DNA of 64,000 bases, taken from assembly GCA_964019335.1 (NCBI GenBank), contig OZ025689.1, positions 124,001 through 188,000 of the forward strand. Reading direction: 5' to 3'. Made by a program: the position numbers and the translations under genes. Positions 40,586 to 51,136 of the stretch are shown here, one piece after another; positions within the stretch are counted from its first letter, which is position 1, and the number at the start of each line of letters is the position of its first letter. Source of the DNA: Diplonema japonicum (lineage: Eukaryota > Euglenozoa > Diplonemea > Diplonemida > Diplonemidae). Under the pieces are notes generated by a model. It worked only from the letters and a program-made list of their open reading frames with translations. It was not told the DNA's origin and ran no database searches.

Positions 40586-42094
40586 CTATACTGGTGTTAC
40601 TGCCCTTGCTGTTAAAGAATGGCAAGACATGGCGGAGACAAGTGAGTCGGTCGATTGGGGACGTGGAGCTCGTTGTCTACCTGTGCGTGCAGACTTCCAT
40701 GCAGCCAGCTGACAGACGTCGACAGGGAAGAGCCGCCGCAACGTAGAGTCGACGAAGGGCTTGGGGTGGTACGGGGGAGGTGGAATGGGCACGAAATACG
40801 GCGTGCTCCTCGATGTCCCGTAGGTTGCCTCAAAACGCGCGGTAATCTCGCAAGGACCAGGGGTGGGGACCTCTAATATCTCATTGGTGCCTATTGCAAC
40901 ATCGGCTACCTCAACAACAGGTGGCGTGGGGTTCCGCTGCAACACCCATTTGTTCGTCGTAGGGATCTTTCGTGGCGGCTGCGGTACACGCTTCAACGCC
41001 TTGATGCATGTGCTGCTCGGCACTTCGGGCTCCTCTTTTTTCATAGTCCCCGGTTTCACACAGCCTTGTATGCGCTTCCGTGCTCTCGTCTGGTTGCGCC
41101 TGCTCTTCGACGGCATTTGCCCCCTGTTCTTACCAGAGAGTGTGAAATACAAGTTGATGAGCATTTGAACGTTCTTTGTATTGAATGTAAGCAGTTCCGC
41201 GTAGTACTTAACCCAATGGTGATCGTGTCGGCGTCCATGGCTACCCTCTTTCGCAGGCTCAGATGCGAGGCACTGTTCCAAGGTGGCTACGAGATGTGAA
41301 ATAGTGATGTTGCTGGGGTTGAGGCAGTCCATGAAAGACGGTTCGTTCTTTATGATGGTCTTCAGTCCTTTTGACTCTTTTTTGAACTCGAACTGCCCCG
41401 CAACGCAGGACAGGGCCATGGTCTCTTCGTGCAGCTTGGCTAGGCGTAACGTGCTCCCGTGCTGCTGGCTGAGCTTCCATGCTCGCAATTTCGTTTTGTA
41501 CTCTTCCTTGCACCGATCCCATAATAATCTAATGCTTGTCAGCTTCAGTGTATCTGGTGTCCAACAGTCGTTGTATAGGCATCGCAGTGCATAGACCCTT
41601 CGGTTCCCGACGAGCTTCGCGAGGCCGCCGTCGTAGTCATCATCATGCTCGTTCGCGATTTCTTTGCGCATCCGTGTGCGGGCTTGGTTCTCTGCCTTCT
41701 TCCATTTTCTTACCAGGCTCTCCTCACATGTTCTCTTGAATGACCAGAACTTCCTGTACGCCCTCTGAAGGATCTTTGTGGAGTTCATCAAGCGGCGTAT
41801 TGACGTTACGAAGTACCTCTGCGTCTTCGGCACTACTTTGAAGGAACTCCTTATCAACTCAACGAAGGTGTCGATCTCGCGCACAGTTGACACTACGCTG
41901 CGCGGGTCGCTCCTGAACCTGTACCTGCACGCGAACTGCACGAACGTCGTCAACGCCCACTCCTCTTCCACATCCTGAATCCCCGCCTCTGCCTCTGGGA
42001 ACAACCGTTTCACATTTTCCAACAATCCCACATATCCCTCGTCTTCAACTTCCAGCTGGCGTGTGTTAATCCGTGCCTTTTTCCGTGCTAGCAT
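40586..42094 (-). CDS. Conserved-looking protein of unknown function
   Basis: A 502-residue basic protein in one exon; no family is recognised. The N-terminal two thirds are helical and rich in Arg/Lys/Trp (for example KILQRAYRKFWSFKRTCEES, which could be an IQ-like calmodulin-binding segment). A basic linker (KSRRNQTRARKRIQG) and a Pro-rich C-terminal region (VPIPPPPYHPKPF) follow. Codon usage resembles neighbouring genes and the opposite strand holds only shadow frames, supporting a real gene. Confidence 0.65.
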   Translation of the reverse strand: MLARKKARINTRQLEVEDEGYVGLLENVKRLFPEAEAGIQDVEEEWALTTFVQFACRYRFRSDPRSVVSTVREIDTFVELIRSSFKVVPKTQRYFVTSIRRLMNSTKILQRAYRKFWSFKRTCEESLVRKWKKAENQARTRMRKEIANEHDDDYDGGLAKLVGNRRVYALRCLYNDCWTPDTLKLTSIRLLWDRCKEEYKTKLRAWKLSQQHGSTLRLAKLHEETMALSCVAGQFEFKKESKGLKTIIKNEPSFMDCLNPSNITISHLVATLEQCLASEPAKEGSHGRRHDHHWVKYYAELLTFNTKNVQMLINLYFTLSGKNRGQMPSKSRRNQTRARKRIQGCVKPGTMKKEEPEVPSSTCIKALKRVPQPPRKIPTTNKWVLQRNPTPPVVEVADVAIGTNEILEVPTPGPCEITARFEATYGTSRSTPYFVPIPPPPYHPKPFVDSTLRRLFPVDVCQLAAWKSARTGRQRAPRPQSTDSLVSAMSCHSLTARAVTPV

Positions 42095-42222
42095 TTATTT
42101 CCCCTTTGTACCACCTCCTTTTTTCCCCTGCCCCCCCCGCATTTTGCAGCACGTATAAAAAAGAGAAGGCCTCTGGTAAACATGTTGGGAGAAAATCTAG
42201 GCCTTTTTTTTTTTTAAATTTC

Positions 42223-43356
42223 CTATCTAGGGGCCGCTGCCCACCATTGCAGCAAAGCGGCGGCCTCGGGGGACTTGTCGATGTTCAGAGATGAAGACCT
42301 CGTGAAGGATAGGTTGGGGGCGTTGTTGAACTCGCCAAGCTTCAGCTCTTTCGCCACGATAGGCTCCCCTGCCTGGTGGGTGAAGGAGACGGCGTCTACG
42401 CCCCAAAGTATCAGCTCGACAGTGCCTGTTCGGTCGGTGACCTCTAAAGAGCGTTTGGCGAGCTCGTCGTTGGTACGCGTTCGTATCTCACCTAGAGGGC
42501 CTACCTTGGAGAGCACGCCACTCACGTCTATCTTGCTTCCTTTTAGCAGCGTACGCAGCGACACAATAGGCACCGCTCTCGATGCGGCTGCAGCCACGTC
42601 CTCGTCGCCCTCTACTTCGCGTATCGCAGTCGCGTTGCTGAACACAATCTCAATGTCGGACATCACGTCAGCAGCATACACCTTGTCGGTGGCCTTTGTC
42701 TGGCACGCTGTGAATACGTACGTTTTCCCTTCTTCTACAACAGGGCTCCATTTTGAAGCTGCTTCGCGGAAGAAGGTTCCCCTTACAGTTCCCGAGGCGT
42801 CTGCGAGTTCCACCCAAAAGTACACTCCTTCGCCCTTTGCGTTGCTCCAAGTGCGCAAGGCTATCCGTGATACGACCTTTGCTTTGATAGTGTACTTTCC
42901 ACCGAATTCTAGCTTGGAGATCTTTGTGATGTATGAGTCGCGCTTTTGTGTGTTGCGGTTTGCGTTCGCAGGGTACGCGCTGCTCGAGTGCTCGTCGACG
43001 AAGGGGTTGTGCGGGTTGCCCACTATGCTCAGTGCGGGGCTTCGCAGTTGCGCGGCTGTGATCACCAGTACCGCTTTCTTGTTCACGGCGGTTGTCACGA
43101 AGAACCCCGTCAGCTGTATTACACACCCCTTCTCGATCCTATTGTCGTACACGTCCTCCCCCGCCTCCTCTGTGCACAGCCCGTAGATCATGCTCTCCCC
43201 ATCACTAAGAAGCAATCTAAACCTATTCACGCCATCCCTTCCCTTCTGTATCTTAATCTCGATCACCTGCAGCACCGGACTGGCTTGATCGTCTGCCTCA
43301 CCGTTGTTAAGAAACAACAAACATATCCCACTCGACAGCGACCATGCAGGGGGCAT
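42223..43356 (-). CDS. RPA1: Replication protein A large subunit (RPA1), short form
   Basis: Single-stranded DNA-binding OB-fold protein of 377 residues for replication, repair and recombination. Residues 1-110 look like the RPA70N OB domain (VLQVIEIKIQKGRDGVNRFRLLLSDG). DBD-A begins at about 145 (ISKLEFGGKYTIKAKVVSR..WSNAKGEGVYFWVELAD, the canonical W-S-N-x-x-G-x-G element) and DBD-B at about 260 (GVLSKVGPLGEIRTRTNDELAKRSLEVTD). The protein then stops after ..LQWWAAAPR. The usual zinc-bearing DBD-C domain, which trimerises with RPA2/RPA3, is absent, and I see no splice donor before the stop that would add it. Confidence 0.88.
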   Translation of the reverse strand: MPPAWSLSSGICLLFLNNGEADDQASPVLQVIEIKIQKGRDGVNRFRLLLSDGESMIYGLCTEEAGEDVYDNRIEKGCVIQLTGFFVTTAVNKKAVLVITAAQLRSPALSIVGNPHNPFVDEHSSSAYPANANRNTQKRDSYITKISKLEFGGKYTIKAKVVSRIALRTWSNAKGEGVYFWVELADASGTVRGTFFREAASKWSPVVEEGKTYVFTACQTKATDKVYAADVMSDIEIVFSNATAIREVEGDEDVAAAASRAVPIVSLRTLLKGSKIDVSGVLSKVGPLGEIRTRTNDELAKRSLEVTDRTGTVELILWGVDAVSFTHQAGEPIVAKELKLGEFNNAPNLSFTRSSSLNIDKSPEAAALLQWWAAAPR

Positions 43357-43419
43357 TCCTGGGAATATTTCTTTTCCTTTTTTTGTCCGTTAAAAAAAAA
43401 GCTTTTTCTTTTCGAAGGC

Positions 43420-44472
43420 TTAGAATCTAGGAGGGTAAGTGTCAGGGGTGTTGTGGAAGTAAGGGTGTTCCAATGCTTGCAAAGCTGTGGGGCGGTCGTT
43501 GGCCGAGACGCTGAGGAGGGAAGAGATGAGATTGATGGCGTCCTGAGGGACCTTTGGGAAGGAATGCGTCTGGGCACGACGGCATCGCTTGCAAACCCCT
43601 TCACCGAGAAAGGCCTCTATGATACGGGGCTTGTTGGTGATGAGGGCTGTGGTCCAACCGTCGCTGCCGCAGATTGTTATGATCTCACTGACGATGTCTT
43701 TGTCTGACCTGTTCATAACCACAGGGTGGAACAGAGGGTGCTGCAGGATGAAGAGCTCTGCAACGACACATCCTACACTCCACACATCCGCTGTATGACC
43801 ATATGGCTTACTCTCCCCCATTTTGTAACAAAATATCTCAGGAGGGCGGTAGCTCGACGTCACCACAGTCGGGCTGTACCTGCAGCCAACCCTCTCCTCC
43901 CTGCTCAAACCGAAGTCTGCAAGCTTGAGAACCCCATCTGCCGTGACTAAAACGTTGTCTGGCTTAATGTCCAAGTGCAGCACATTATTCTCTTGAAGAT
44001 AAGCTAGCCCCGCGAGAAGCTGCTTGCTGTACACCCTGCGCTGCTGCATGGTCAGGGCGGCAGGGTGCTCTGACGCGTTTCGAATAACCTTCGAAAGAGT
44101 GTACTCCACGTATTCCATAAAGATGTAGACATCAGCCTCGCCAGGGATGGACGGGTAGTGTGTCTGTCCTTTCAGCAGCTCCATATCTTCCTCAGCAACA
44201 GGGCCTCCTTCTAGCCCAGTCGCAGGCTGCTCGTCAACGATGATGTCGTACAGCTGCACGATGTTCTTGTGGCGGTACCTCTGCAGCGCTTCAACCTCCC
44301 TCAGCAGCCTGGGCATGAACCCGTGTGTGCTCATCATCTGGTTGTTCTTCAATTGTTTTCTCGCCACGCGTTGGTTAGTCTTCTTGTGCTTCAGACACGA
44401 CACAACACCGTAGCTCCCCTTCCCCAGCACCCTCTCCTCGGTGTACTCCGATGCGTCGATTTTCATTTTCAT
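43420..44472 (-). CDS. CDK-like (CMGC) protein kinase
   Basis: 350 residues: glycine loop VLGKGSYGVV (15-24), ATP lysine Lys39 (RVARKQL), catalytic loop LHLDIKPDNVLV (Asp168; HLD instead of HRD), DFG 186-188, and SSYRPPEIF, a CMGC-type P+1 region. An insertion of about 30 acidic/Gly-rich residues lies before the hinge (about 85-112). All catalytic residues are present. A Cys pair (VCKRCRRAQTH) near the C terminus is unusual. Substrates are unknown. Single exon; the start MKMKIDASEYTEERVLG has no extension. Confidence 0.85.
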   Translation of the reverse strand: MKMKIDASEYTEERVLGKGSYGVVSCLKHKKTNQRVARKQLKNNQMMSTHGFMPRLLREVEALQRYRHKNIVQLYDIIVDEQPATGLEGGPVAEEDMELLKGQTHYPSIPGEADVYIFMEYVEYTLSKVIRNASEHPAALTMQQRRVYSKQLLAGLAYLQENNVLHLDIKPDNVLVTADGVLKLADFGLSREERVGCRYSPTVVTSSYRPPEIFCYKMGESKPYGHTADVWSVGCVVAELFILQHPLFHPVVMNRSDKDIVSEIITICGSDGWTTALITNKPRIIEAFLGEGVCKRCRRAQTHSFPKVPQDAINLISSLLSVSANDRPTALQALEHPYFHNTPDTYPPRF

Positions 44473-44523
44473 TTTTGGCCTGCTGTGTCATGAGACAGAC
44501 CGGGAAGCATGAACCGAAAATGT

Positions 44524-46195
44524 CTACTGCGGCTCCAGACACTGTGCGAAGTAGCCTGAGCTAAGGAGGTCACAGCGGCTGCTGTAAGTTGGGTTGTTCG
44601 AAGAGACGGCAAGCGGTGTGTTCATTTTCAACACGCTACGTGTCGCGTTGAAGGAGGGCCACCGCGGGCCTGGGTCGGAAGACGCGACAAAAGAAAACCA
44701 CATCTCCTGCATGGCATCGGCAAGCGTCCCATCTGCAGGTTGATACTGCCTGTGCTTCCACGAGATATTCGTGTTGTGTGCATAAGGCCTGCAAGGAAAA
44801 AAAAAATTAAACCTCTCTGCAACGAACATACCAGAAGTAGGGCAGTTCACAATTGTGTTCGGCCCCCTCGCCATCCTCTCGGGTGAACACGTACTGCCAC
44901 ACAGGCACGGAGGAGGACAGTATCTCGCTGGCGCTGTACGCAGGGCAGAAGTATGACGCGTCTGTCTCTATGTTCCCTGCAGAGGTACACACATCATTGC
45001 AATGCCCCACCGTGTCCCCGAAGGGGTACAGATTCCCCAACCTAGCGTTGAGGTCAGAGGGCCTATGTATACCCTCAGTCATGTTCGGGAAGCGCGAGTC
45101 GACCCATTCCTGCCAGTCTGCAGCGTTCGCCGTGTTCACAATATTCGCGTAAGGGAAGCCGTCGTGGCGGCACGTCCCGTGCAGCACGGGGAGCGGGGTG
45201 TGGTTCCCTGATTTAAGTACATCATGTGGCGAGGCGACAAGGCGGACCCCATCGACAGGGGGCGAGAAGGTACACCCGTCTGCACATGTAGACGACGATG
45301 TGGCTGAAGCGAGCTTTGCAACATCCTGCTGCTTGAGACAAGCTACATCCGAACATGACACAGCAGCAAGTACGGCAGCGTACTGGTCCTTCGACGCAGT
45401 AAGCGTGGTGGTGGCCCATGAGGAAAACCCACCAGACTGCATGATGGCCGAACGGAAGAGACCATTGCTGAGCCCTGACGTGTAGTGGATGGCAACGGCA
45501 CCAGCACCCGACGACTGCCCCGCAATGGTGACCCGGGAAGGGTCACCACCGAATGCGGGGATATGCGCTTGTATCCATTTCAATGCATGGATCTGATCGG
45601 TGATACCGTACCACCCAGTAAGGTTCTGACCGTCAGAGAGGAAGCCGAAGACACCTTGTCGCGAAGCGGGCACTGCTATGATCGAATTGTGTTTTGCGGC
45701 AAGCTGTGCACCATTGTAGTTATCTGTTGTACCATAGGTGTAGCAGCCTCCGTGGAGGAAGACGAGAACGGGGAGAGGGGACGAGGGGGAGATGTGTGGG
45801 GTGTATATGTTCATGTACAAGCAGTCTTCGGTTCCCTTGCCGTCCCCGTCCGCACAAGGCTGTGCTTGCTGTGTGGCATCCTTGATGTCCTCCCAGCTTT
45901 GCTTCGCAACAGCATCCTCCCACCTATTTGGTCTCTCCGCGAACGGAACCCCTTTGAATATATTTGTGCCAGAGGAAACGCAGCCACGGAGTTTTCCTAG
46001 CCCGGGGATGTCCACAACGACCACCGCCTTGTCGTACTCCCCTATCAGGGTACACACCACCACTACTGCTATAGTTGCTACTATGAAACCACTTCCTGCT
46101 GTTTTCACGTATTTCTTACGTTGTTTTTCCTCTTCCAGATCATCCCCGGGGAAGACTGCCTCTTCGATTTCCGTTTCAAACTGGTCAAGGGACAT
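44524..46195 (-). CDS. Type II membrane carboxylesterase (cholinesterase family)
   Basis: An alpha/beta hydrolase of 542 residues. Two exons: 44832-46195 and 44524-44788, intron 44789-44831 (43 nt, GTATGT with a T-run and TGCAG). After a short acidic cytoplasmic start, one membrane helix (about 33-51, GSGFIVATIAVVVVCTLIG) anchors the enzyme. Catalytic elements: oxyanion HGG (148-150), nucleophile Ser228 in GQSSGAG, the FGGDPSRVTIAGQ context, and late GAEHNCELPYFW with the catalytic His. The intron falls two codons after it, within the conserved F-W-P-Y segment. It hydrolyses esters; natural substrate unknown. Start chosen at MSLDQFETE because upstream codons are C/T-run artefacts. Confidence 0.9.
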
Positions 46196-46688
46196 TTTTC
46201 TTTCCCCCTGATAATTATTCGGATGAACTGAGCGAGGGGGGGGGAAAAAATGAAATAAACCGAGAGAGGAATAGGAAAGGAAAGAAGAAAAAAGAAGGAG
46301 GGGGGAAAGGGGGGGGGGGGGAAAAACCAAACACTTTTTAACGTCAATAGCAGGGCAACGAAAATAAAATAAAAAAAAGGAAAAGAAGGAAAATATAAGA
46401 AAAAAGTGACAAAGAGAGAGAGAGGAAAAAGGGCGGGGGGATAAAAAAAGAAAACCAATCTAACGTCCTCTTTTCTTTTATCCCATCCCCTCCCCTGTCA
46501 GTCGCTTTCGTTGTCCCTTTTTTTCTTTTTTTTGATTAGCCTTCTTTTTACTGAACTAAACGGGTGACAGTGGTCAGGGGATAATAATAATATAAAAGGA
46601 ATAAAATAATAGCTATTTACTGCCAACAAGTAATGACTTCACCGTTACCTCGAGGTCGGTAAAGCATTACTTGGCGGTAGGTAAGTGG

Positions 46689-47268
46689 TTTTATTTCACG
46701 ACACTCTGAAATTACTTCACCACGAGGGGCACAACAGGGTGACAAGGGGTACAACAAGAGAGGGGTTACAAAGGTTACAATACAAGTTGTTTTTCCTCCT
46801 TTTGTTGACTAAGAGCTGCCGCTGTCGCTGGCATTGCCGCTGTCACCATCTCTAATCAGGCCTTCCCATACCTAGCGCGGCCGCTGGCTCCTTTTTTTCT
46901 GCTGCTTCGGTAGTTTGAAGTCATTTGGGGAGCTTGGGTAAGCTGACTAAGTTACCCTTACCCACAGAAGAGTTACCCACAGAAACTGGGAACAAGGCCT
47001 AGCCAAAAGTGGGCAAATTGGGAGGAAAAAGTAGTCCAACTTGGAACTGAGCGAGGCAAAAGTTGGCCAATTGAGCTGAACCTGGGGGGAAATAGCAAAC
47101 TGAGAGGAAAAAGTAGCCCCACTGGGAACCGAACCGAGGCAAAAATTGGCCTACCGAGGCATATTATTTAACGGAAACCCCCTATTACTTCACGAAAACA
47201 GGCCATTATTTCACCGTGAAGTAATGAGATTTAGCGTGAAGTAATTTCTGAAGAGTGAAATAAAATAA
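46689..47268. repeat. MITE-like element with imperfect inverted ends
   Basis: The left end TTTTATTTCAC..CTGAAATTACTTCACC (46689-46720) matches, inverted, the right end (about 47236-47268; complement TTTTATTTCAC..CAGAAATTACTTCACG). GTGAAGTAAT/ATTACTTCAC motifs repeat near both ends. There is no coding capacity. The element carries the internal 82-bp-period direct repeat. Confidence 0.55.
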
Positions 47269-47272
47269 AAAA

Positions 47273-47500
47273 AGAGACTATTTAAGGGTGCCTGCAATAT
47301 GTGGCAGGGCGCCCTGCACAAGCTTGATTACAGGGGGCGCGCCTCGGTCTAGCTGTAGCTTCTTCTGCGTTCCGCGTCGTGTCCTTAATGCGTGCGGTGT
47401 GCAACCCCCTGGTAACCAAGATTCTGAGCCCGTGCAGTTTGTTGCCTGTTCGTCACCCTGAGCATCTGCAATGCAGCGAACAAGAGATATGATGTACTTC
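47273..47500 (-). mobile_element. LINE 3' fragment with hairpin tail
   Basis: Starts at an A-tract edge (plus strand) with the hairpin tag (arms AGGGCGCC-type and GGCACCCT around TGCAGG/CCTGC), then continues into GC-rich sequence that reads, on the minus strand, CTPHALRTRRGTQKKLQLDR.. up to a stop near 47278. This links the short hairpin tags to a LINE-like coding 3' end. The 5' limit is approximate. Confidence 0.5.
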
Positions 47501-48260
47501 TTTATATTTCCATATTTCTGTGTTATCCCCACCACCCAAAAAAATAAAAAAAAAAAGGGAACGAATTTGGTCCCCTTGTCTTCCTCTGTTGCCCATCGTG
47601 CTGCTAAAAGTGTACTAGTTGCATCATCATGATGCCGCACACCAGACCTAGGCCCGAAGGCTTTTAGTTTTATAGTGTGCATTGAACGTGTGAAGAACAA
47701 AAAAAAGGGGGGGGGGGCGCGTGTCTCTTTTTTCCTTTTCTTTTTCGCAATACTATTTTCTTCTTCTTTTATTTGTTTTTTTTTTTTTGGTCTTCTTTGT
47801 ATGACATAATGTGGGAAAGAAAATGGGAGAAGAATAAAAAAGAGGGTAATAATAATTACCTTTTTTCCCCCCTCCCCCAGTTGCATTTTTTTTTTCCATT
47901 TTTCTTTTGTTGTTTTCCTTTTCTTTCCCTCTTCTTTCTTTCTTTTTTTTTTTTTTTTTTTTTTTTTTTGCAAATTGATGATCCCTCCCTCCTTCCAATT
48001 CCCTTCTATTTTTCTTTTTTTTGTGTGTGTTTTCTTACCCATGTCTCCCGAAGGAAAAAAAGGAAAAAAAAAAAAAGAAAAAAAAAAAGCCTGTTGTTTC
48101 GTTTTTTATTTTTTCCTTTTTTTCTTCCTCTTTACTGGCTGCTTTTTTTAAATATTTTTATTTTTATCAATTGGGACAGGTAGAAAGGGAAAGGGAGAAG
48201 GGGCTTAAGGAGAAGTATCAGAGAAAAAACACGGTTGGTCCCAAAGGCTTCGCACTGGGG

Positions 48261-48294
<34 letters not shown>

Positions 48295-49429
48295 GGTAAA
48301 AGTCGTCATCACTTCTTTTTTTTTTCTCGCTCGAGCTATCGGACTGGTCGGTAAATCACATGACAACCTCAGGCTCTTATCACCTATCTCATGATGGGAA
48401 CTACCTAGGTATACCATCGGCGGTTATAGGGACAAGAAACCTGGTTATTCTTAGGGCTGGTTTTTTAAAAATCAAAATCCTAATAATGAAAAGAAAAAAA
48501 AATAGAAAAAAGAAAAGGTACACCTCCCCCTTTACTCGGTATGAAAAAAAAAGTGCACAAGCTAATTTTTCGACCATTTTTTGTTTTCCCTTTTTTTTTG
48601 CAATTGAATTTTTTGCCGTAGTTGGGTAAGTTACAAGGGCCGTTTTTTTTTTTTTTGTTTTGTTTTTTTTCTTTTGGCAGATGCAAAAAAGACCAACCAC
48701 AGTTCAACGGGGGAGGGAGGTGGGGGGGGCGGGGGTGGCGTTTTCTTCTTTTTCTTACTTGGTGGAACCAGTAAAACCTTGAAAAGAAATGTTATCGCAG
48801 AAAAGAAAAAAAAATAAATAAAAAAAAACATGACTTGGACCCTTCTGAATTGGCGCCCCGAGGGAGCGCCCCTGCACAAAAACAACCCAAACGACTCGTA
48901 TCGTCTTTTTCTTCGTTCGCACAATCTTCTTATTCTTTCCTTCTTCTTTTCGTTCTGTTTTCTTTCCTTTTTTTTATATAACTTCAGTCAGATTTTCAAC
49001 CGTGGGACTTTATTTAATTCTGAGCAGCTCTCTTAAATCCCCAGAACCGTCCGAGAAACAAAGTATCTGATAATTTCCTCATGTTTTTAAGCTAAGCGTT
49101 GCTGGGCGTGAAAATCAGGTACTTTATTTCACCCACACCCACACAGGAAATGCAAGCCCAAGTAAAATTTGTAACATGTAACCTGTAATAACCCACACTT
49201 TCAAATCTGACTGACGTTAAAATAAAACAACGGATTTAGTGAAAATAGATCCGATTTCCACCTGTGGTGATGATGTTTAACTCGTTGATGTTACTTCACT
49301 CGCCTTCGCTCGTGAAGTCATAAGACCCGCTCGTTAAACCTCTGCCACCACGCGTGAAAAATCATACGATCTTCTTCACTAAATAAATAGTTTCTTTTTT
49401 TTTTCTTCTCTTTTTTTTTTCCTTTTTTT

Positions 49430-50605
49430 TTACTGATGAATCAAAGACAGATGAAGAGGAGGTGTGGCCTTGTCCCACATCCATTTATTGCTGAAATGCA
49501 GGTATCGATTGGTGTAGGTGCAGGCAGTGGCGAGGTACTTATTCTCAACAACCCCATCAGCGGGGAGGTTGTCTGTAATAGTCGTAAGCGGGTTCCCACT
49601 AGATATTATAAGGGGAAGCAAGCTCCCTGGTGTGAGGAAGCCTTGAGAGGTTGAGTCGAGTGTAGTGAATAAATCGTAAAAACAATCCTTGCAATCGGGC
49701 CAGAAATCCTCCCCAAAGGTCCGGAATGTAGGAAAATCAACAGCGGGACGCCCTTTCTGCGCCTCGCTGACAGCTGATATACGAGCCTCGACGGTATCAA
49801 GAGGGACGTTTTCAAAAAAAGCACATGGTTTGCCCTTACACCGTTTTTCGGTCATCAAACACCACAGCATGAGGACATCCCTGACAACTCTCTCACTTTG
49901 TGTGGTGCACCAATGTACTGGGTTGAAGCTTGGAGACCAGCCTTTAGGGAACCCCCAGTCCCGCATTACCTTGGGGACATCACTGTCATCGATACGAAGG
50001 ACGTCCGTCATGATGGCCTCCCACCCGTACCTGTCTTCAGGGTTGCATTTGTCGATGAACTGTCTTGCTTCCTTCTTCCTGCCGTTGTTTCTTAGTGAAA
50101 AGAGCAGTTCGTGTCCTGAAACGCCTTTATTCCTGCTTGTTTTTTTGCATATTTTGCAGTACACGTCCATCACGCTGTCGTACTCTTCCCTCGTGCAGTG
50201 CTGCGAGCTTGAGGGTGAGGGCGCGGCCTTTTCGTCTATGCATATCGGGGGCAACCCAACTGCTGACGATCCCAGCGCTGGAAGGCGCAGCGGTGTCATG
50301 GTCTGCTGTGTGGCTGCGTCGTGTTTTTTCTCTCGTTTCTTAGGTGTTTTCGCAGCTGGCATTAGGACGTCTTCTCGCAGGCCTTGTCTATACCGTTCAT
50401 ATGTCCCAGTTAGTCGGGTGAGGCTGCACTCTTCTGTTTTTGTCGGGGACGTGATCGGTGTGAGCACGGTGGTTGTGGTGGTTGTGGTAGTGGTAGTGTC
50501 CTGTCCGTCCTCTTCCGCTTTCTTCTTCTTCTTCTTCTTTTTGGACCCCGTCCGCGACTTGGTGGGGCTTTCCACAAACAGCTCGTCCAGTTTAAACTTC
50601 GGCAT
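49430..50605 (-). CDS. Unknown protein with acidic/Thr-rich N terminus
   Basis: 391 residues from MPKFKLDELF; codons upstream of this Met come from G/A-runs. The N-terminal 130 residues are low complexity: a Lys run, ten consecutive Thr encoded by a GTG/GGT-rich repeat, and Pro/Ser. The C-terminal 250 residues look globular (REEYDSVMDVYCKICKKTSR with two Cys; GWEAIMTDVLRIDDSDVPKV; DFWPDCKDCFYDLFTTLDS) and may include a degenerate EF-hand (LFTTLDSTSQGFLTPGSLLP). No family assigned. Confidence 0.6.
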   Translation of the reverse strand: MPKFKLDELFVESPTKSRTGSKKKKKKKKAEEDGQDTTTTTTTTTTVLTPITSPTKTEECSLTRLTGTYERYRQGLREDVLMPAAKTPKKREKKHDAATQQTMTPLRLPALGSSAVGLPPICIDEKAAPSPSSSQHCTREEYDSVMDVYCKICKKTSRNKGVSGHELLFSLRNNGRKKEARQFIDKCNPEDRYGWEAIMTDVLRIDDSDVPKVMRDWGFPKGWSPSFNPVHWCTTQSERVVRDVLMLWCLMTEKRCKGKPCAFFENVPLDTVEARISAVSEAQKGRPAVDFPTFRTFGEDFWPDCKDCFYDLFTTLDSTSQGFLTPGSLLPLIISSGNPLTTITDNLPADGVVENKYLATACTYTNRYLHFSNKWMWDKATPPLHLSLIHQ

Positions 50606-51136
50606 TTCTTTTTTTTTGGGGGGGGGAGCCTTCTTTTTTGTGTTAAAGAAACGCAAAAAAAAAAAATAATAAAATAAAAGATGTCTTTGAGGGAACCTGC
50701 AGTATGTGACAGGATCGCCTAAATAATAATAATAAAATAAAATGTGGTTGCATTTTTCTAAAAAGTCTTCGATATAAAGTCCTCAAGGAAAAAAAAGGAA
50801 TAAAGTGGGAAGAAATGTCAGCGATGTCATCTTAAGAGTAAGGGTATTCGGGGACCACGAACAAGGGTCGTATGATCGATAAGACTAGCACCCCATCCAG
50901 TTTGGAGGGAACCATCACACCGTGTGCTCCAACACATCATCTAGTTCAGCAAAAGTCAAATGGAATCAGGTATTGGGTTTCTCCCTCCCACCCCAGAAAA
51001 TCGAACCCCCCAGTGCCTGCTGCACATTGCAAGATTTCTCAGGATTTTTTCCACTCAAGCAAAAAGCAATCAGCTCGGAACCCGAAATACAAGGTATTAT
51101 TCATTTGAGCTCTCCTTGAGCTGAAGGATCTCCTGT
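50606..51136. other. Spacer with one hairpin tag
   Basis: Contains the tag at 50679-50720 (family of 11220 and 14781), then about 350 bp of normal-complexity DNA (50770-51120) with no credible ORF on either strand. Confidence 0.5.

Larger units (their letters stand above)
46196..49429. other. 3.2-kb non-coding region with MITE-like repeats
   Basis: No credible gene. It contains: a MITE-like segment (46689-47268), a direct repeat of about 55-60 bp with an 82-bp period (47014 and 47096), a hairpin-tagged LINE tail (47273 to about 47500), very long T- and A-runs (47937-47969, 48260-48290), and a nested palindrome (49275-49339). The rest is homopolymer spacer. Confidence 0.6.

Noticed and set aside
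50872-51108. 78-codon plus-strand frame in the spacer after the 50.6-kb gene
   Set aside because: No family resemblance, opposite strand to all genes, and no splice or start context; possibly old transposon DNA.
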